DNA of 5,231 bases from Acidobacteriaceae bacterium (GCA_003156235.1 PMGP01000081.1:3272-8502), one strand, 5' to 3'. Counted from the first letter of the stretch, positions 1 to 5,231 are shown. Program-made: numbers and translations. The notes: generated from the sequence alone by a model not told the origin.

Positions 1-546
1 GTCCTTCTCCGTGTCCTCGGCCTGCTCCAGCATGGCCTGCGAGATGGCGCCGTGCTCCAGGAGATCTTTGGCGCGCATGTAAGCCATGTCGGCCATGTGC
101 TCGTCGTTGGCCGTCTTCAGGTAGGTGTCGAAGGCCGCTGTGATGTCCGGGCTTTGCACCTTCAAGAGCAGTTGCCCTTTCTTCACGTTGTCGTCGAGAC
201 GGGCCTTGATGTCCACCACGCGGCCATTGGCCAGCGAGATCACCGGAATCTCGCGCGCGATGTCGGGAAAGACTGAGCCGGTGGCTGTCAGCTCAGAGGC
301 GGATTCGATCTGCGTAGCAGAGGCGAGGGGAAACTTGGCAACGTCGTTGGCGTCAATGGTGACCAGGTTCATGTCTGCCACCGAGATGACCTTGGCCGGC
401 GGCGGCGCGCCATCGCCTTCATCCTTGCCTTTGCAGCCGGAGATGAATACTGCAAGGCAGAGCGATGCGGCGATATACGCGATAGGAGACAATTTCCGAT
501 TGCGGGAACTATCAGCCTTGAAAGGGCAAGACTTCAGTCGTGCCAC
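1..546 (-). CDS. RND efflux periplasmic adaptor lipoprotein, CzcB/CusB (HlyD/MFP) type, 3' end missing
   Basis: Membrane-fusion adaptor that would link an inner-membrane RND pump to the TolC-type channel encoded just upstream. The reading frame is open from the left edge, so only the first ~182 residues are present. Numbered from a GTG at 546, residues 15-37 form a lipoprotein signal (basic RNRK, hydrophobic core, ISG-C lipobox) with Cys38 (codon 433-435) as the lipidation site. An acidic/Pro-rich linker follows. Residues 90-133 look like the first half of a lipoyl-like domain (ATGSV, then SLANGRVVDI and KKGQLLLKVQSPD), and 134-182 begin the helical hairpin. This pattern fits heavy-metal-type RND adaptors, by family knowledge; the substrate is not visible. 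The start is uncertain. GTG 546 has no clear ribosome site. TTG 492 would drop the basic residues before the hydrophobic core. An in-frame ATG at 609 would run through a palindromic repeat. An adaptor role is very likely; metal specificity is inferred. Confidence 0.85.
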   Translation of the reverse strand, partial: MARLKSCPFKADSSRNRKLSPIAYIAASLCLAVFISGCKGKDEGDGAPPPAKVISVADMNLVTIDANDVAKFPLASATQIESASELTATGSVFPDIAREIPVISLANGRVVDIKARLDDNVKKGQLLLKVQSPDITAAFDTYLKTANDEHMADMAYMRAKDLLEHGAISQAMLEQAEDTEKD

Positions 547-565
547 TAATGCCGCAAACTGAACG

Positions 566-671
566 CAGGGCTTTAGCCCCTGAAGGAATGTGTTATCGGC
601 AACGAGCATTCCCTCGGCGGCTAAAGCCGCGTCTATGATTGTCGTCTCTGCGGCACGGCTAAAGCCGTGCC
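566..671. repeat. Cluster of three REP-like palindromes with TAAA/TTTA loops
   Basis: Three short palindromes share the core GGC-TAAA-GCC. Unit 1 (566-582) has arms GGGC/GCCC at 568-571 and 576-579 around TTTA, extended by CA/TG with one bulged C. Unit 2 (617-630) has 5-bp arms GCGGC/GCCGC around TAAA. Unit 3 (652-671) has perfect 8-bp arms GGCACGGC/GCCGTGCC around TAAA. Unit 1 is inverted relative to the other two. They fill the gap between the tolC-like gene and the adaptor gene, so they would form hairpins in the shared minus-strand transcript. They resemble dispersed intergenic repeats I associate with Acidobacteriota; genome-wide copy number cannot be seen here. Confidence 0.8.
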
Positions 672-755
672 CTTTCAAAACCTGCCTACTCACCGAAGTC
701 CGCGAAACAGATGTGAACGAAGATTCAGTGCGGCGATGCAAAGAGAAAATTGAAA

Positions 756-2066
756 TCATTGGATTACCTCGCGTCCCACGGCAAGATTCAGTTGTCCTGT
801 AGCGGTCAGATAAGAGCCGACCAGTTCCGCGTAGGCCAGTTGGACAGCCCGGTAGTCGCTCTGCGCGTTGAGAAAATCCATCAGCGAGGCGCCGCCGTGC
901 TGGTAAGAATAAGTCACCGTATCGCGGACCCTGAGCGCCTGCGCCTTGTATTGCGCCTTGTAGGGGCGGAGCAGCGCCAGACTGCTTTCCACCTCGACGT
1001 AGGCCGAGTCCACGTCGCTGAAAACCTCGGCGCGCACAGACTCACTTAATTCGGTAGTGCGGCCGATGTCGATCTGAGTGCGCTTCTTCTCGCCCTGGTT
1101 ACGGTCAAAGATGCGCAGCGGAATGCTGATGTTGAAGCCGACGTATGGATCGAGCGGGGGATTGGCGCCCGAATCCACGCTGAAGGTGGGATCGGCGGAG
1201 CCGTTGGCCTTGGCCAGCTTGTGGTTGGTCTGGGCCTGCACGATGGACTCAAGCGCGGCTCTCAAGTCGGGCCGCTCGTCGAGCGCGATTTGGCGGAACT
1301 CATCGAGCGGCTTCAGATCGTCTGTAAAGTCGAAGATGCCGGTCACATCAAACTGCTCGACCGGGGTGCGGTCGTTCAGCAGTTGCAGAAGCTGAATCTT
1401 CGCGGTGCGCAGGTTGACGATGGCTGTCTGAATCTCCATTTCATATTGAACGCGAAAAAGCTCGATGCGGTCGAGATCGATCTGGGCGATGTCGCCGGCG
1501 CGGAGGCGATTGCGGCTGATCTGGATGATGTTGTCGTAGTATTCGAGGTCGGCCTGGGCCAACTCCAGCACCGCTTTGGCTTGCAGGGTATCGACGAAGG
1601 CCGAGCGCAGATTGAAGAGCAGATTGCGCTCCAGGTTGATGTGCTCCGACTGTGCAATCTGCGTGCCCTCTTTGGCGCTCTCCAGGCGCAGTTGGCGCTT
1701 TCGCTCGCGCTCGTACAAGTAGCTCACAGAGCCGGTGGTCAGAGCATTACTCAGTGGACGATTGCGTGTGCCGGGTATGTTGGGGTCGTAGTGCGAGCCG
1801 AAGGGATAGAGCTGATCCATGGTGAACGAAGCCGTAGGATTGGGACGCAAAAAAGCCGTAATCTCCGCTGCCTTCATCTCGTCCACGCCCAGGGCGTCGG
1901 CCTGGAGCGCGGGGTTTGCGGCTTCAAACCTGGCCTTCACCTGATCCCAGGTCAAAGCAGGGCTCGGTTGCGCCGGACCAGTCTGTTGCGCAAAAACTAA
2001 AGCCGGCGCAAAGAAAAACAGCGCGGCCGTCGCGGAGACAGACAGGGAAAGGAAGAATCGCTTCAT
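756..2066 (-). CDS. TolC-family outer membrane efflux channel, CzcC/CusC-like
   Basis: 436-residue outer-membrane factor that forms the exit duct of a tripartite efflux pump. The ATG at 2066 is preferred. It follows an AAAGG ribosome site about 6 bases away and opens a clean signal peptide (MKRFF, hydrophobic core to about residue 22, VFA cut near residue 26). A TTG 29 codons upstream is possible but places unrelated sequence before the signal. Two OEP-type repeats are visible. The first has YERERKRQLRLESA at 118-131 and the helical RNRLRAGDIAQIDLDRIELF at 185-204. The second has SIPLRIFDRNQGE at 314-326 and YQHGGASLMDFLNAQSDYR at 388-406, ending in a typical LNLAVG. The RNQGE and AGD..ID motifs and the length match CzcC-type channels. 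It lies 87 bases after a small membrane protein gene and 209 bases before the adaptor gene, all on the same strand, so one operon is likely. The transported substrate is inferred only from family resemblance. Confidence 0.93.
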   Translation of the reverse strand: MKRFFLSLSVSATAALFFFAPALVFAQQTGPAQPSPALTWDQVKARFEAANPALQADALGVDEMKAAEITAFLRPNPTASFTMDQLYPFGSHYDPNIPGTRNRPLSNALTTGSVSYLYERERKRQLRLESAKEGTQIAQSEHINLERNLLFNLRSAFVDTLQAKAVLELAQADLEYYDNIIQISRNRLRAGDIAQIDLDRIELFRVQYEMEIQTAIVNLRTAKIQLLQLLNDRTPVEQFDVTGIFDFTDDLKPLDEFRQIALDERPDLRAALESIVQAQTNHKLAKANGSADPTFSVDSGANPPLDPYVGFNISIPLRIFDRNQGEKKRTQIDIGRTTELSESVRAEVFSDVDSAYVEVESSLALLRPYKAQYKAQALRVRDTVTYSYQHGGASLMDFLNAQSDYRAVQLAYAELVGSYLTATGQLNLAVGREVIQ

Positions 2067-2101
2067 GCAAAGCCTTTGCGCCGTGGTTAGCACGACGGTC
2101 A

Positions 2102-2119
2102 CAGAATGAACAGAATGAA
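2102..2119. repeat. Tandem 9-bp direct repeat upstream of the tolC-like gene
   Basis: CAGAATGAA occurs twice back to back (2102-2110 and 2111-2119), which reads TTCATTCTG twice on the transcribed strand. It lies in the 87-base gap between the small membrane protein gene and the channel gene, 36 bases upstream of the channel start. Two 9-mers are little evidence for function; it may be a binding site or chance. Confidence 0.45.
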
Positions 2120-2153
2120 AGGAGCCTTGTTTGTTAGACGCGAGGCCAACCAA

Positions 2154-2543
2154 TCAGGCGACAGGCGGCGGGCGATTCTGAATGGAGGCCAGGGCGGGAA
2201 TCTTCACCAGCGGGGCGGGACGATTGCCCGGCGCGGAAAAGCGTAAAAATCCATAGGTAAGCTCGGCAATAACCGGCGGGGGAAGCGCTGCGGCGGCGGG
2301 AAAAATGGAGTGAGCAGAGGCGACCGCATGATGGCGGCGTGCGCAGCAATCAAGTTCGGCCGGGTTCTGGAGGGCTTGCACGTCGTCGGTCACCGAGATC
2401 ACCGGAAGCAGGATCAGGATGACTACCGCCAGAGCGACCAACTGCATCTGCCGGCTTGAATACTCGCGCGGAGCGTGGCGCATCCACAGCCAGTACATCA
2501 GCGTGGCCAGTAGTGCCCAGACAAGATTGAGGGCCAACTCCAT
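2154..2543 (-). CDS. Small two-helix membrane protein of unknown function, first gene of the efflux operon
   Basis: 129-residue protein that I do not recognise as a named family. The ATG at 2543 has a strong ribosome site (CGGAG, about 5 bases upstream). Residues 3-21 and 33-50 are hydrophobic and probably span the inner membrane, separated by a short basic loop (RHAPREYSSR). After the second helix comes ISVTDDVQALQNPAELD, then a cluster C66-C67-A-R-R-H71-H72 with H79 nearby, and a Pro/Ala-rich tail (PAAAALPPP, NRPPPVA). The Cys/His cluster could bind a metal, which would fit its position ahead of a CzcC/CzcB-like pair, but this is inference. From memory, comparable short proteins precede TolC genes in acidobacterial metal-efflux clusters; I cannot verify this. 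The TGA ends 87 bases before the channel gene. A possible promoter lies just upstream. Coding is likely given the ribosome site, length and placement; the function is open. Confidence 0.75.
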   Translation of the reverse strand: MELALNLVWALLATLMYWLWMRHAPREYSSRQMQLVALAVVILILLPVISVTDDVQALQNPAELDCCARRHHAVASAHSIFPAAAALPPPVIAELTYGFLRFSAPGNRPAPLVKIPALASIQNRPPPVA

Positions 2544-2553
2544 TCTTTCTCCG

Positions 2554-2583
2554 ATTCTACCTCAGTTGCGCTTCAGTCCCCAA
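2554..2583 (-). promoter_or_regulatory. Possible sigma70-type promoter for the efflux operon
   Basis: On the minus strand, TTGGGG (2583-2578) and TAGAAT (2559-2554) are separated by 18 bases. The -10 box matches five of six consensus bases, but the -35 is weak. The predicted start would fall only a few bases before the ribosome site of the first gene, giving a very short leader. This is a weak call, listed because no better promoter is visible between the tRNA promoter and the operon. Confidence 0.25.
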
Positions 2584-2636
2584 CCGGAGTTACAGACCCG
2601 CGGTGCATGAAACTGTAGCGCCGGCCTCCCGGTCCA

Positions 2637-2672
2637 CGCTTGCTTCTTCATAGCAATGAAGCAACTAAAGCG
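2637..2672. repeat. Imperfect dyad between the divergent transcription units
   Basis: TTGCTTC (2640-2646) and GAAGCAA (2658-2664) form a 7-bp inverted repeat, with an alternative inner pairing TTCAT/ATGAA. Flanking CGCTT (2637-2641) and AAGCG (2668-2672) extend the symmetry. It ends four bases before the -35 box of the tRNA promoter and lies about 95 bases upstream of the efflux operon start. It could be an operator or a structured spacer. There is no T-tract on either side, so it does not look like an intrinsic terminator. Confidence 0.4.
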
Positions 2673-2675
2673 GGT

Positions 2676-2704
2676 TTGACCAAGCCAGGGAATCCCCTTA
2701 TGAT
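2676..2704 (+). promoter_or_regulatory. Sigma70-type promoter of the tRNA-Gln gene
   Basis: TTGACC (2676-2681) and TATGAT (2699-2704) are separated by exactly 17 bases, each one base from consensus. The predicted start near 2711 gives a 5' leader of about 60 bases before the tRNA, to be removed by processing (RNase P). No protein gene lies between, so the tRNA is the obvious target. Confidence 0.65.
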
Positions 2705-2772
2705 GAACAAGATGGCTTTTGGACTTTGGCGCCCTGTCGAGGCCCTTGCCAGCACCAGATATTGTGTTTTGT

Positions 2773-2846
2773 TGGCCCTTCGTTCAACGGTAGGACAGCT
2801 GCCTCTGGAGCAGCATATCGGGGTTCGAATCCCTGAGGGCCAGCCA
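2773..2846 (+). tRNA. tRNA-Gln (anticodon CTG)
   Basis: A 74-base tRNA that decodes CAG glutamine codons. The acceptor arms TGGCCCT (2773-2779) and AGGGCCA (2836-2842) pair over 7 bp, with the U1-A72 end typical of bacterial tRNA-Gln, then discriminator G and an encoded CCA (2844-2846). The D arm is GTTC/GGAC with a short loop (AACGGTA). The anticodon arm is GCTGC/GCAGC around CTCTGGA, placing CTG at 2805-2807 after the invariant T33. The variable loop is four bases. The T arm CGGGG/CCCTG closes the standard TTCGAAT loop. No second tRNA is adjacent, so it appears to be a single-gene unit driven by the promoter at 2676-2704. I see no duplicated 3' end of the tRNA in this window that would mark an integrated element. 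Confidence 0.97.
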
Positions 2847-2860
2847 TTTAGAATCAATAA

Positions 2861-3025
2861 CTTACTCTACTCCCAACTTCTTTTGTATCCGCCACTTCCG
2901 CCTGCGACAAGGTTGCGAATTCGATCAAGCTTGTGGCCGCCGACGACTCAATCAAAATCAACAACATTCCTGAATTTAACCTGCATGTCAGTCGTCCACC
3001 GGCTTCGACGACTCATGAGGAATGA
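2861..3025 (+). pseudogene. Possible gene remnant (C-terminal fragment)
   Basis: A 54-codon open frame between stops at 2858-2860 and 3023-3025, with no ATG; the only usable start is a GTG at 2933 giving 30 residues. The last part reads plausibly as protein (KLVAADDSIKINNIPEF, then HVSRPPASTTHEE). There is no ribosome site and no family recognised. It may be the eroded end of a lost gene downstream of the tRNA, or chance. Confidence 0.2.
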
Positions 3026-3032
3026 GACTTCC

Positions 3033-3079
3033 GCTAACTTGCTAACTCGCCCGCTCCGCGTAGCGGAGGCTAACTTGCT
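3033..3079. repeat. Direct repeats flanking a 6-bp hairpin
   Basis: GCTAACTTGCT occurs at 3033-3043 and again at 3069-3079, and the first copy runs into another GCTAACT. Between them CTCCGC (3054-3059) and GCGGAG (3063-3068) form a hairpin with a 3-base loop GTA. Compact repeat units like this are typical of small non-coding dispersed elements; only one full unit is present here. Confidence 0.55.
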
Positions 3080-3116
3080 GCGCTTGTTCAAAAAACTTTG
3101 GGTGCCCAGCACTCGC

Positions 3117-3143
3117 CATCCTGAGCGAAGTCGAAGGATCTGC
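3117..3143. repeat. Dispersed palindromic element of the ATCCTGAGCGAAGTCGAAGGAT type
   Basis: At 3118-3139 outer arms ATCCT and AGGAT enclose an inner CGA-AG-TCG. From memory, this sequence recurs in intergenic regions of Acidobacteriota and several other phyla as a REP-like element. Here it occurs once, in the gene-poor interval. It also explains the spurious Pro/Arg-rich end of the long open frame that crosses it. Confidence 0.7.
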
Positions 3144-3197
3144 GTTTCGTAATTTGCGGCTAGGACTACAGTTGTAGATGGAAGGTAACGGAGGGAG

Positions 3198-3247
3198 CAG
3201 GGGCCTTCAGGCCCCTGAAATAGAGTAAATTTAAAGGGCCTTCAGGC
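3198..3247. repeat. Two copies of a GGGCCTTCAGGC element, the first a perfect hairpin
   Basis: The first copy (3198-3217) is a perfect 8-bp palindrome, CAGGGGCC/GGCCCCTG around TTCA. The 12-mer GGGCCTTCAGGC (3201-3212) recurs at 3236-3247, 35 bases on. The loop and length resemble the TAAA-loop palindromes at 566-671 in architecture but not in sequence. It is probably another REP-like family. Confidence 0.65.
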
Positions 3248-3266
3248 ACGGGCCTTTGCTTTTTTC
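3233..3266 (+). terminator. Possible intrinsic terminator
   Basis: AAAGG (3233-3237) can pair with CCTTT (3253-3257), with a small inner hairpin GCC-TTCA-GGC. The stem is followed by GC and then a run of T residues (3260-3265). The stem is interrupted by unpaired bases, and the nearest upstream plus-strand transcript is the tRNA almost 400 bases away, so this could equally be part of the repeat at 3198-3247. Confidence 0.3.
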
Positions 3267-3296
3267 CGAAACTCATTCAACTACAACGTAGTACTA

Positions 3297-3319
3297 GGGC
3301 GGGAACGGAAAACCCGCCC
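3297..3319 (+). other. GC-rich hairpin upstream of the membrane protein gene
   Basis: GGGCGGG (3297-3303) and CCCGCCC (3313-3319) form a perfect 7-bp stem around the 9-base loop AACGGAAAA. It lies 75 bases before the start at 3395. A T-rich stretch follows, but only after CGGAA, so it is not a textbook terminator. It may be a leader structure or the end of an upstream transcript. I recognise no known riboswitch. Confidence 0.5.
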
Positions 3320-3394
3320 CGGAATTGTTCTTTTATTGTTGAACTTGCGGTTTTGTTTCGTCCTGGATGAAAGAATGAGGAATGGAGGGTTCAC

Positions 3395-3775
3395 ATGGTA
3401 AAAGTGACATTGGTTTTTGCGGTTCTATTGATTGCCCTTGGCCTGGTTGGCTATCTGGGCACCGGCAGCCTGCACCCCACCGCACTGATCCCTTCCTGGA
3501 TCGGCATTGCTCTGGGCTTTGGCGGCCTGCTGGCCATCAGCCCCAACGAGAGCCGGCGCAGGCTGTTCATGCATATTAACGTGACCATCGGAGTTATTGG
3601 ATTTCTGGGGGGATTTGTGGAAGCTGTGCGCGGCTATCTGCATGCACAGGCGGTCGGTCTGGCACCAGATCGAATTGCACTGACAGACAAACTCGCCATG
3701 TCTGCTTTGATGCTGTTTTATGTTGTTCTCTGCGTGCGCTCCTTCGTCCAAGCGCGGCGCTCCGGGAAGGTTTAG
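3395..3775 (+). CDS. Four-helix inner membrane protein of unknown function
   Basis: 126-residue protein. The ATG at 3395 is supported by a strong GGAGGG ribosome site (3384-3389) with 5 bases of spacing. Four hydrophobic segments are visible: about residues 3-24, 30-48, 61-79 and 101-118. The sequence has a conserved look: SLHPTALIPSWIGI at 25-38, GLLAIS at 44-49, RRRLFMH at 54-60 and GVIGFLGGF at 66-74. From memory, small proteins with TALIP, a basic-MH stretch and GFLG occur as uncharacterised membrane proteins in Acidobacteriota and Planctomycetes; no function is known to me. The basic tail (RSFVQARRSGK) suggests a cytoplasmic C-terminus. The stop codon is three bases before the ABC exporter start, so the two are probably co-translated and may work together. 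Coding is firm; the function is unknown. Confidence 0.88.
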   Translation: MVKVTLVFAVLLIALGLVGYLGTGSLHPTALIPSWIGIALGFGGLLAISPNESRRRLFMHINVTIGVIGFLGGFVEAVRGYLHAQAVGLAPDRIALTDKLAMSALMLFYVVLCVRSFVQARRSGKV

Positions 3776-3778
3776 AAG

Positions 3779-5231
3779 ATGGGCGGACTGCGAGGACCTG
3801 TCGGCGGAATGGGATTGGGCGGGCGCGCCGAGCGTTCGCCACGAGGCGGCGGAGCGCGTGCAAATCAGGGCGATCTGCCCAAGCGCAAGCCTAATCTGAA
3901 GAAGCTGTGGCCGCAGATCAAAGCTCTGGTTGCCCCGCGCCTGGGACTGCTCATCGCCGGCATGGGGTTAATGGTCATCAACAAAGTGGCTCTGCTGGTC
4001 ATGCCCTATATTTCCAAGCCGTTCATGGATAAGGTGCTCAATCAGGATCACCCTCATCCAGAGCTGTTGCCGGGTATCATCGCCGTGGTTTTCACGGCCA
4101 TGGTGGTGCAAGCGATTACCTCGTTTGCGCTGACCCAGTTGCTCTCCAAGGCCGGCCAGCGCTTGATTGCCGAGATGCGCCGTCAAGTCCAGCGCCACGT
4201 AGGGCTGCTCAGCGTCAAATATTACGACGAAAACCGGACCGGAACTTTAGTTGCCCGCATCATGACGGACGTCGAAGGCGTACGCAACCTGGTTGGCACC
4301 GGACTTGTGGAGTTTGTCGGCGGCCTGTTCACGGCCATTTTGGCCTTTGTCTGGCTGCTGCATCTCAGCGTGGCGGTGACCTTGACTGCCTTTACCGTGA
4401 TGGGCGCTTTCGTCTTCGTCCTGCAATACGCCTTCAGAATTCTCCGTCCAATCTTCCGCGAACGAGGCAAGATCAACGCCGAAGTCACGGGCCGGCTCAC
4501 TGAATCGCTGGGCGGTGTGCGTGTCATCAAGGGCTACCACGCCGAAGATCGCGAGGCAGGCGTCTTTGCCGTGGGCGTTGGCCGCTTGCTGGACAACGTA
4601 ATGAAGTCACTGACCATGACCAGCGCTCTCGCAGCTGCGGCGACCACGGCGGTGGGCCTGCTGACTGCAGTTGTGATGACCATGGGCGGACATTTGATCA
4701 TGGCCCATCGCTGGACCTTTGGCGACTATCTCAGCTACAACATGTTTCTGGTCTTCATGACGGCGCCGATCTTCCAGATTGTGGCTATCGGTACGCAGTT
4801 GACTGAGGCCTTTGCAGGTCTGGACCGCACCAACGAACTTATGTCCGAGCTGGAAGAGAACCAGAGCCCCAGCCGCACTCTCAAGCTCCCGCCCATTCGG
4901 GGCAATGTGCGCTTCGATGATGTGGAGTTCGCCTATGATCCGGAGAAGCCCGTGCTGCACGGCGTCAGCTTCACCGCCGAGCCGGGAACGGTGACCGCGC
5001 TGGTGGGTTCATCGGGGTCGGGCAAGTCCACCATCATCAGCCTGCTCTGCGCCTTCCACACGCCGTCAAGCGGCCGCGTTCTGGTCGATGACGTGGATCT
5101 GTCGCAGGTCAACCTGGACACTTATCGCACGCAACTTGGCGTGGTCTTGCAGGAGTCGTTCCTCTTCGACGGCTCGATTCGCGAGAACATCCTGTTTTCA
5201 CGCCCCGACGCCACCGAGGAGCAGTTTCTCT
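3779..5231 (+). CDS. ABC exporter with fused membrane and ATPase domains (MsbA/LmrA-like), 3' end missing
   Basis: The first 484 residues of an ATP-driven exporter half-transporter; such proteins usually have about 580-620 residues and work as dimers. The ATG at 3779 follows GGGAAGG (3764-3770) by 8 bases and the preceding stop by three. Residues 1-30 are unusually Gly/Arg-rich (MGGLRGPVGGMGLGGR). The membrane domain spans about 50-345 with six likely helices near 52-78, 96-120, 172-196, 198-218, 282-305 and 315-340. It contains the usual YYDENRTGTLVARIMTDVEGVR (148-169) and the second coupling region GRLTESLGGVRVIKGYHAE (238-256). In the ATPase domain, Tyr386 is a likely A-loop aromatic, GSSGSGKST (410-418) is the Walker A with Lys416, and Gln458 in VVLQESFLFDGSIREN is the Q-loop. 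The signature, Walker B and H-loop lie past the window edge, so catalytic completeness cannot be checked. Lipid or drug export is typical of the family; the substrate is unknown. Confidence 0.95.
   Translation, partial: MGGLRGPVGGMGLGGRAERSPRGGGARANQGDLPKRKPNLKKLWPQIKALVAPRLGLLIAGMGLMVINKVALLVMPYISKPFMDKVLNQDHPHPELLPGIIAVVFTAMVVQAITSFALTQLLSKAGQRLIAEMRRQVQRHVGLLSVKYYDENRTGTLVARIMTDVEGVRNLVGTGLVEFVGGLFTAILAFVWLLHLSVAVTLTAFTVMGAFVFVLQYAFRILRPIFRERGKINAEVTGRLTESLGGVRVIKGYHAEDREAGVFAVGVGRLLDNVMKSLTMTSALAAAATTAVGLLTAVVMTMGGHLIMAHRWTFGDYLSYNMFLVFMTAPIFQIVAIGTQLTEAFAGLDRTNELMSELEENQSPSRTLKLPPIRGNVRFDDVEFAYDPEKPVLHGVSFTAEPGTVTALVGSSGSGKSTIISLLCAFHTPSSGRVLVDDVDLSQVNLDTYRTQLGVVLQESFLFDGSIRENILFSRPDATEEQFL

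Larger units (their letters stand above)
2847..3394. other. Gene-poor interval rich in small repeats
   Basis: About 550 bases between the tRNA and the next gene without a convincing coding sequence. The only long open frame reading through it also runs across the tRNA and a palindromic repeat, so it is not a gene. Visible elements are a possible gene remnant near 2861-3025 and a 10-bp direct repeat CGACGACTCA (2941-2950 and 3006-3015). There are also a CTCAT/ATGAG hairpin (3012-3026) and CTACA/TGTAG arms (3166-3177). Larger repeats and hairpins in the interval are listed separately. No clear promoter for the gene at 3395 could be picked out. Confidence 0.6.

Noticed and set aside
566..671. 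CRISPR-like array
   Set aside because: The three palindromes differ in arm length and sequence, are unevenly spaced and one is inverted. They lack the constant repeat and unique spacer pattern of CRISPR.
1221..2000. 259-codon plus-strand open frame opposite the channel gene
   Set aside because: It lies antisense within a clearly identified TolC-family gene. GC-rich codon use makes such long opposite-strand frames common, and it shows no recognisable domain.
2067..2153. Extended TTG start for the channel protein
   Set aside because: It adds 29 residues before a well-formed signal peptide, and the downstream ATG has its own ribosome site.
2907..2934. Imperfect stem ACAAG/CTTGT after the tRNA as a tRNA terminator
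   Set aside because: The stem is AT-rich with a mismatch, lies 60 bases after the tRNA and is not followed by a T-tract.
2640..3152. 170-codon plus-strand open frame
   Set aside because: It runs through the tRNA-Gln gene and its promoter region, ends in a dispersed palindromic element, and has no family-like features. The tRNA explains the sequence better.
3367..3378. Minimal frame ATG-AAA-GAA-TGA just before the membrane protein gene
   Set aside because: Three codons with no ribosome site; it looks like chance in an A/G-rich leader.

Overview
This window looks like chromosomal DNA from a GC-rich Gram-negative bacterium. Outer-membrane efflux parts (a TolC-type channel and a lipoprotein adaptor) imply a double membrane. 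Short intergenic palindromes of the GGC-TAAA-GCC type and a CATCCTGAGCGAAGTCGAAGGAT-type element are patterns I associate, from memory, with Acidobacteriota (Terriglobia). That placement is an inference, not a search result.

Left part, minus strand (about 2543 down to 1): a tripartite efflux operon read right to left. It begins with a small unrecognised two-helix membrane protein (2543-2154). A TolC/CzcC-like outer-membrane channel follows (2066-756), then a CzcB/CusB-like periplasmic adaptor lipoprotein that runs off the left edge. The RND pump itself would be expected just outside the window. The channel and adaptor genes are separated by 209 bases holding three palindromes with the same TAAA/TTTA loop.

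Middle (2544-3394): a tRNA-Gln gene (anticodon CTG) on the plus strand with an encoded CCA end and a good sigma70-type promoter 68 bases upstream. About 550 bases without a convincing gene follow. They contain several inverted and direct repeats, a possible gene remnant and possible terminator-like hairpins.

Right part, plus strand (3395 to the edge): a 126-residue four-helix membrane protein of unknown function, then, three bases later, an ABC exporter of the fused membrane-ATPase type. The exporter is cut by the window end after its Q-loop. The tight spacing suggests the two are co-translated.

The window is mostly ordinary household and efflux content. I see no CRISPR array, insertion sequence or obvious defence system. 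The points most worth following are the small membrane protein that opens the efflux operon, the palindrome cluster inside that operon, and the unknown membrane protein coupled to the ABC exporter.
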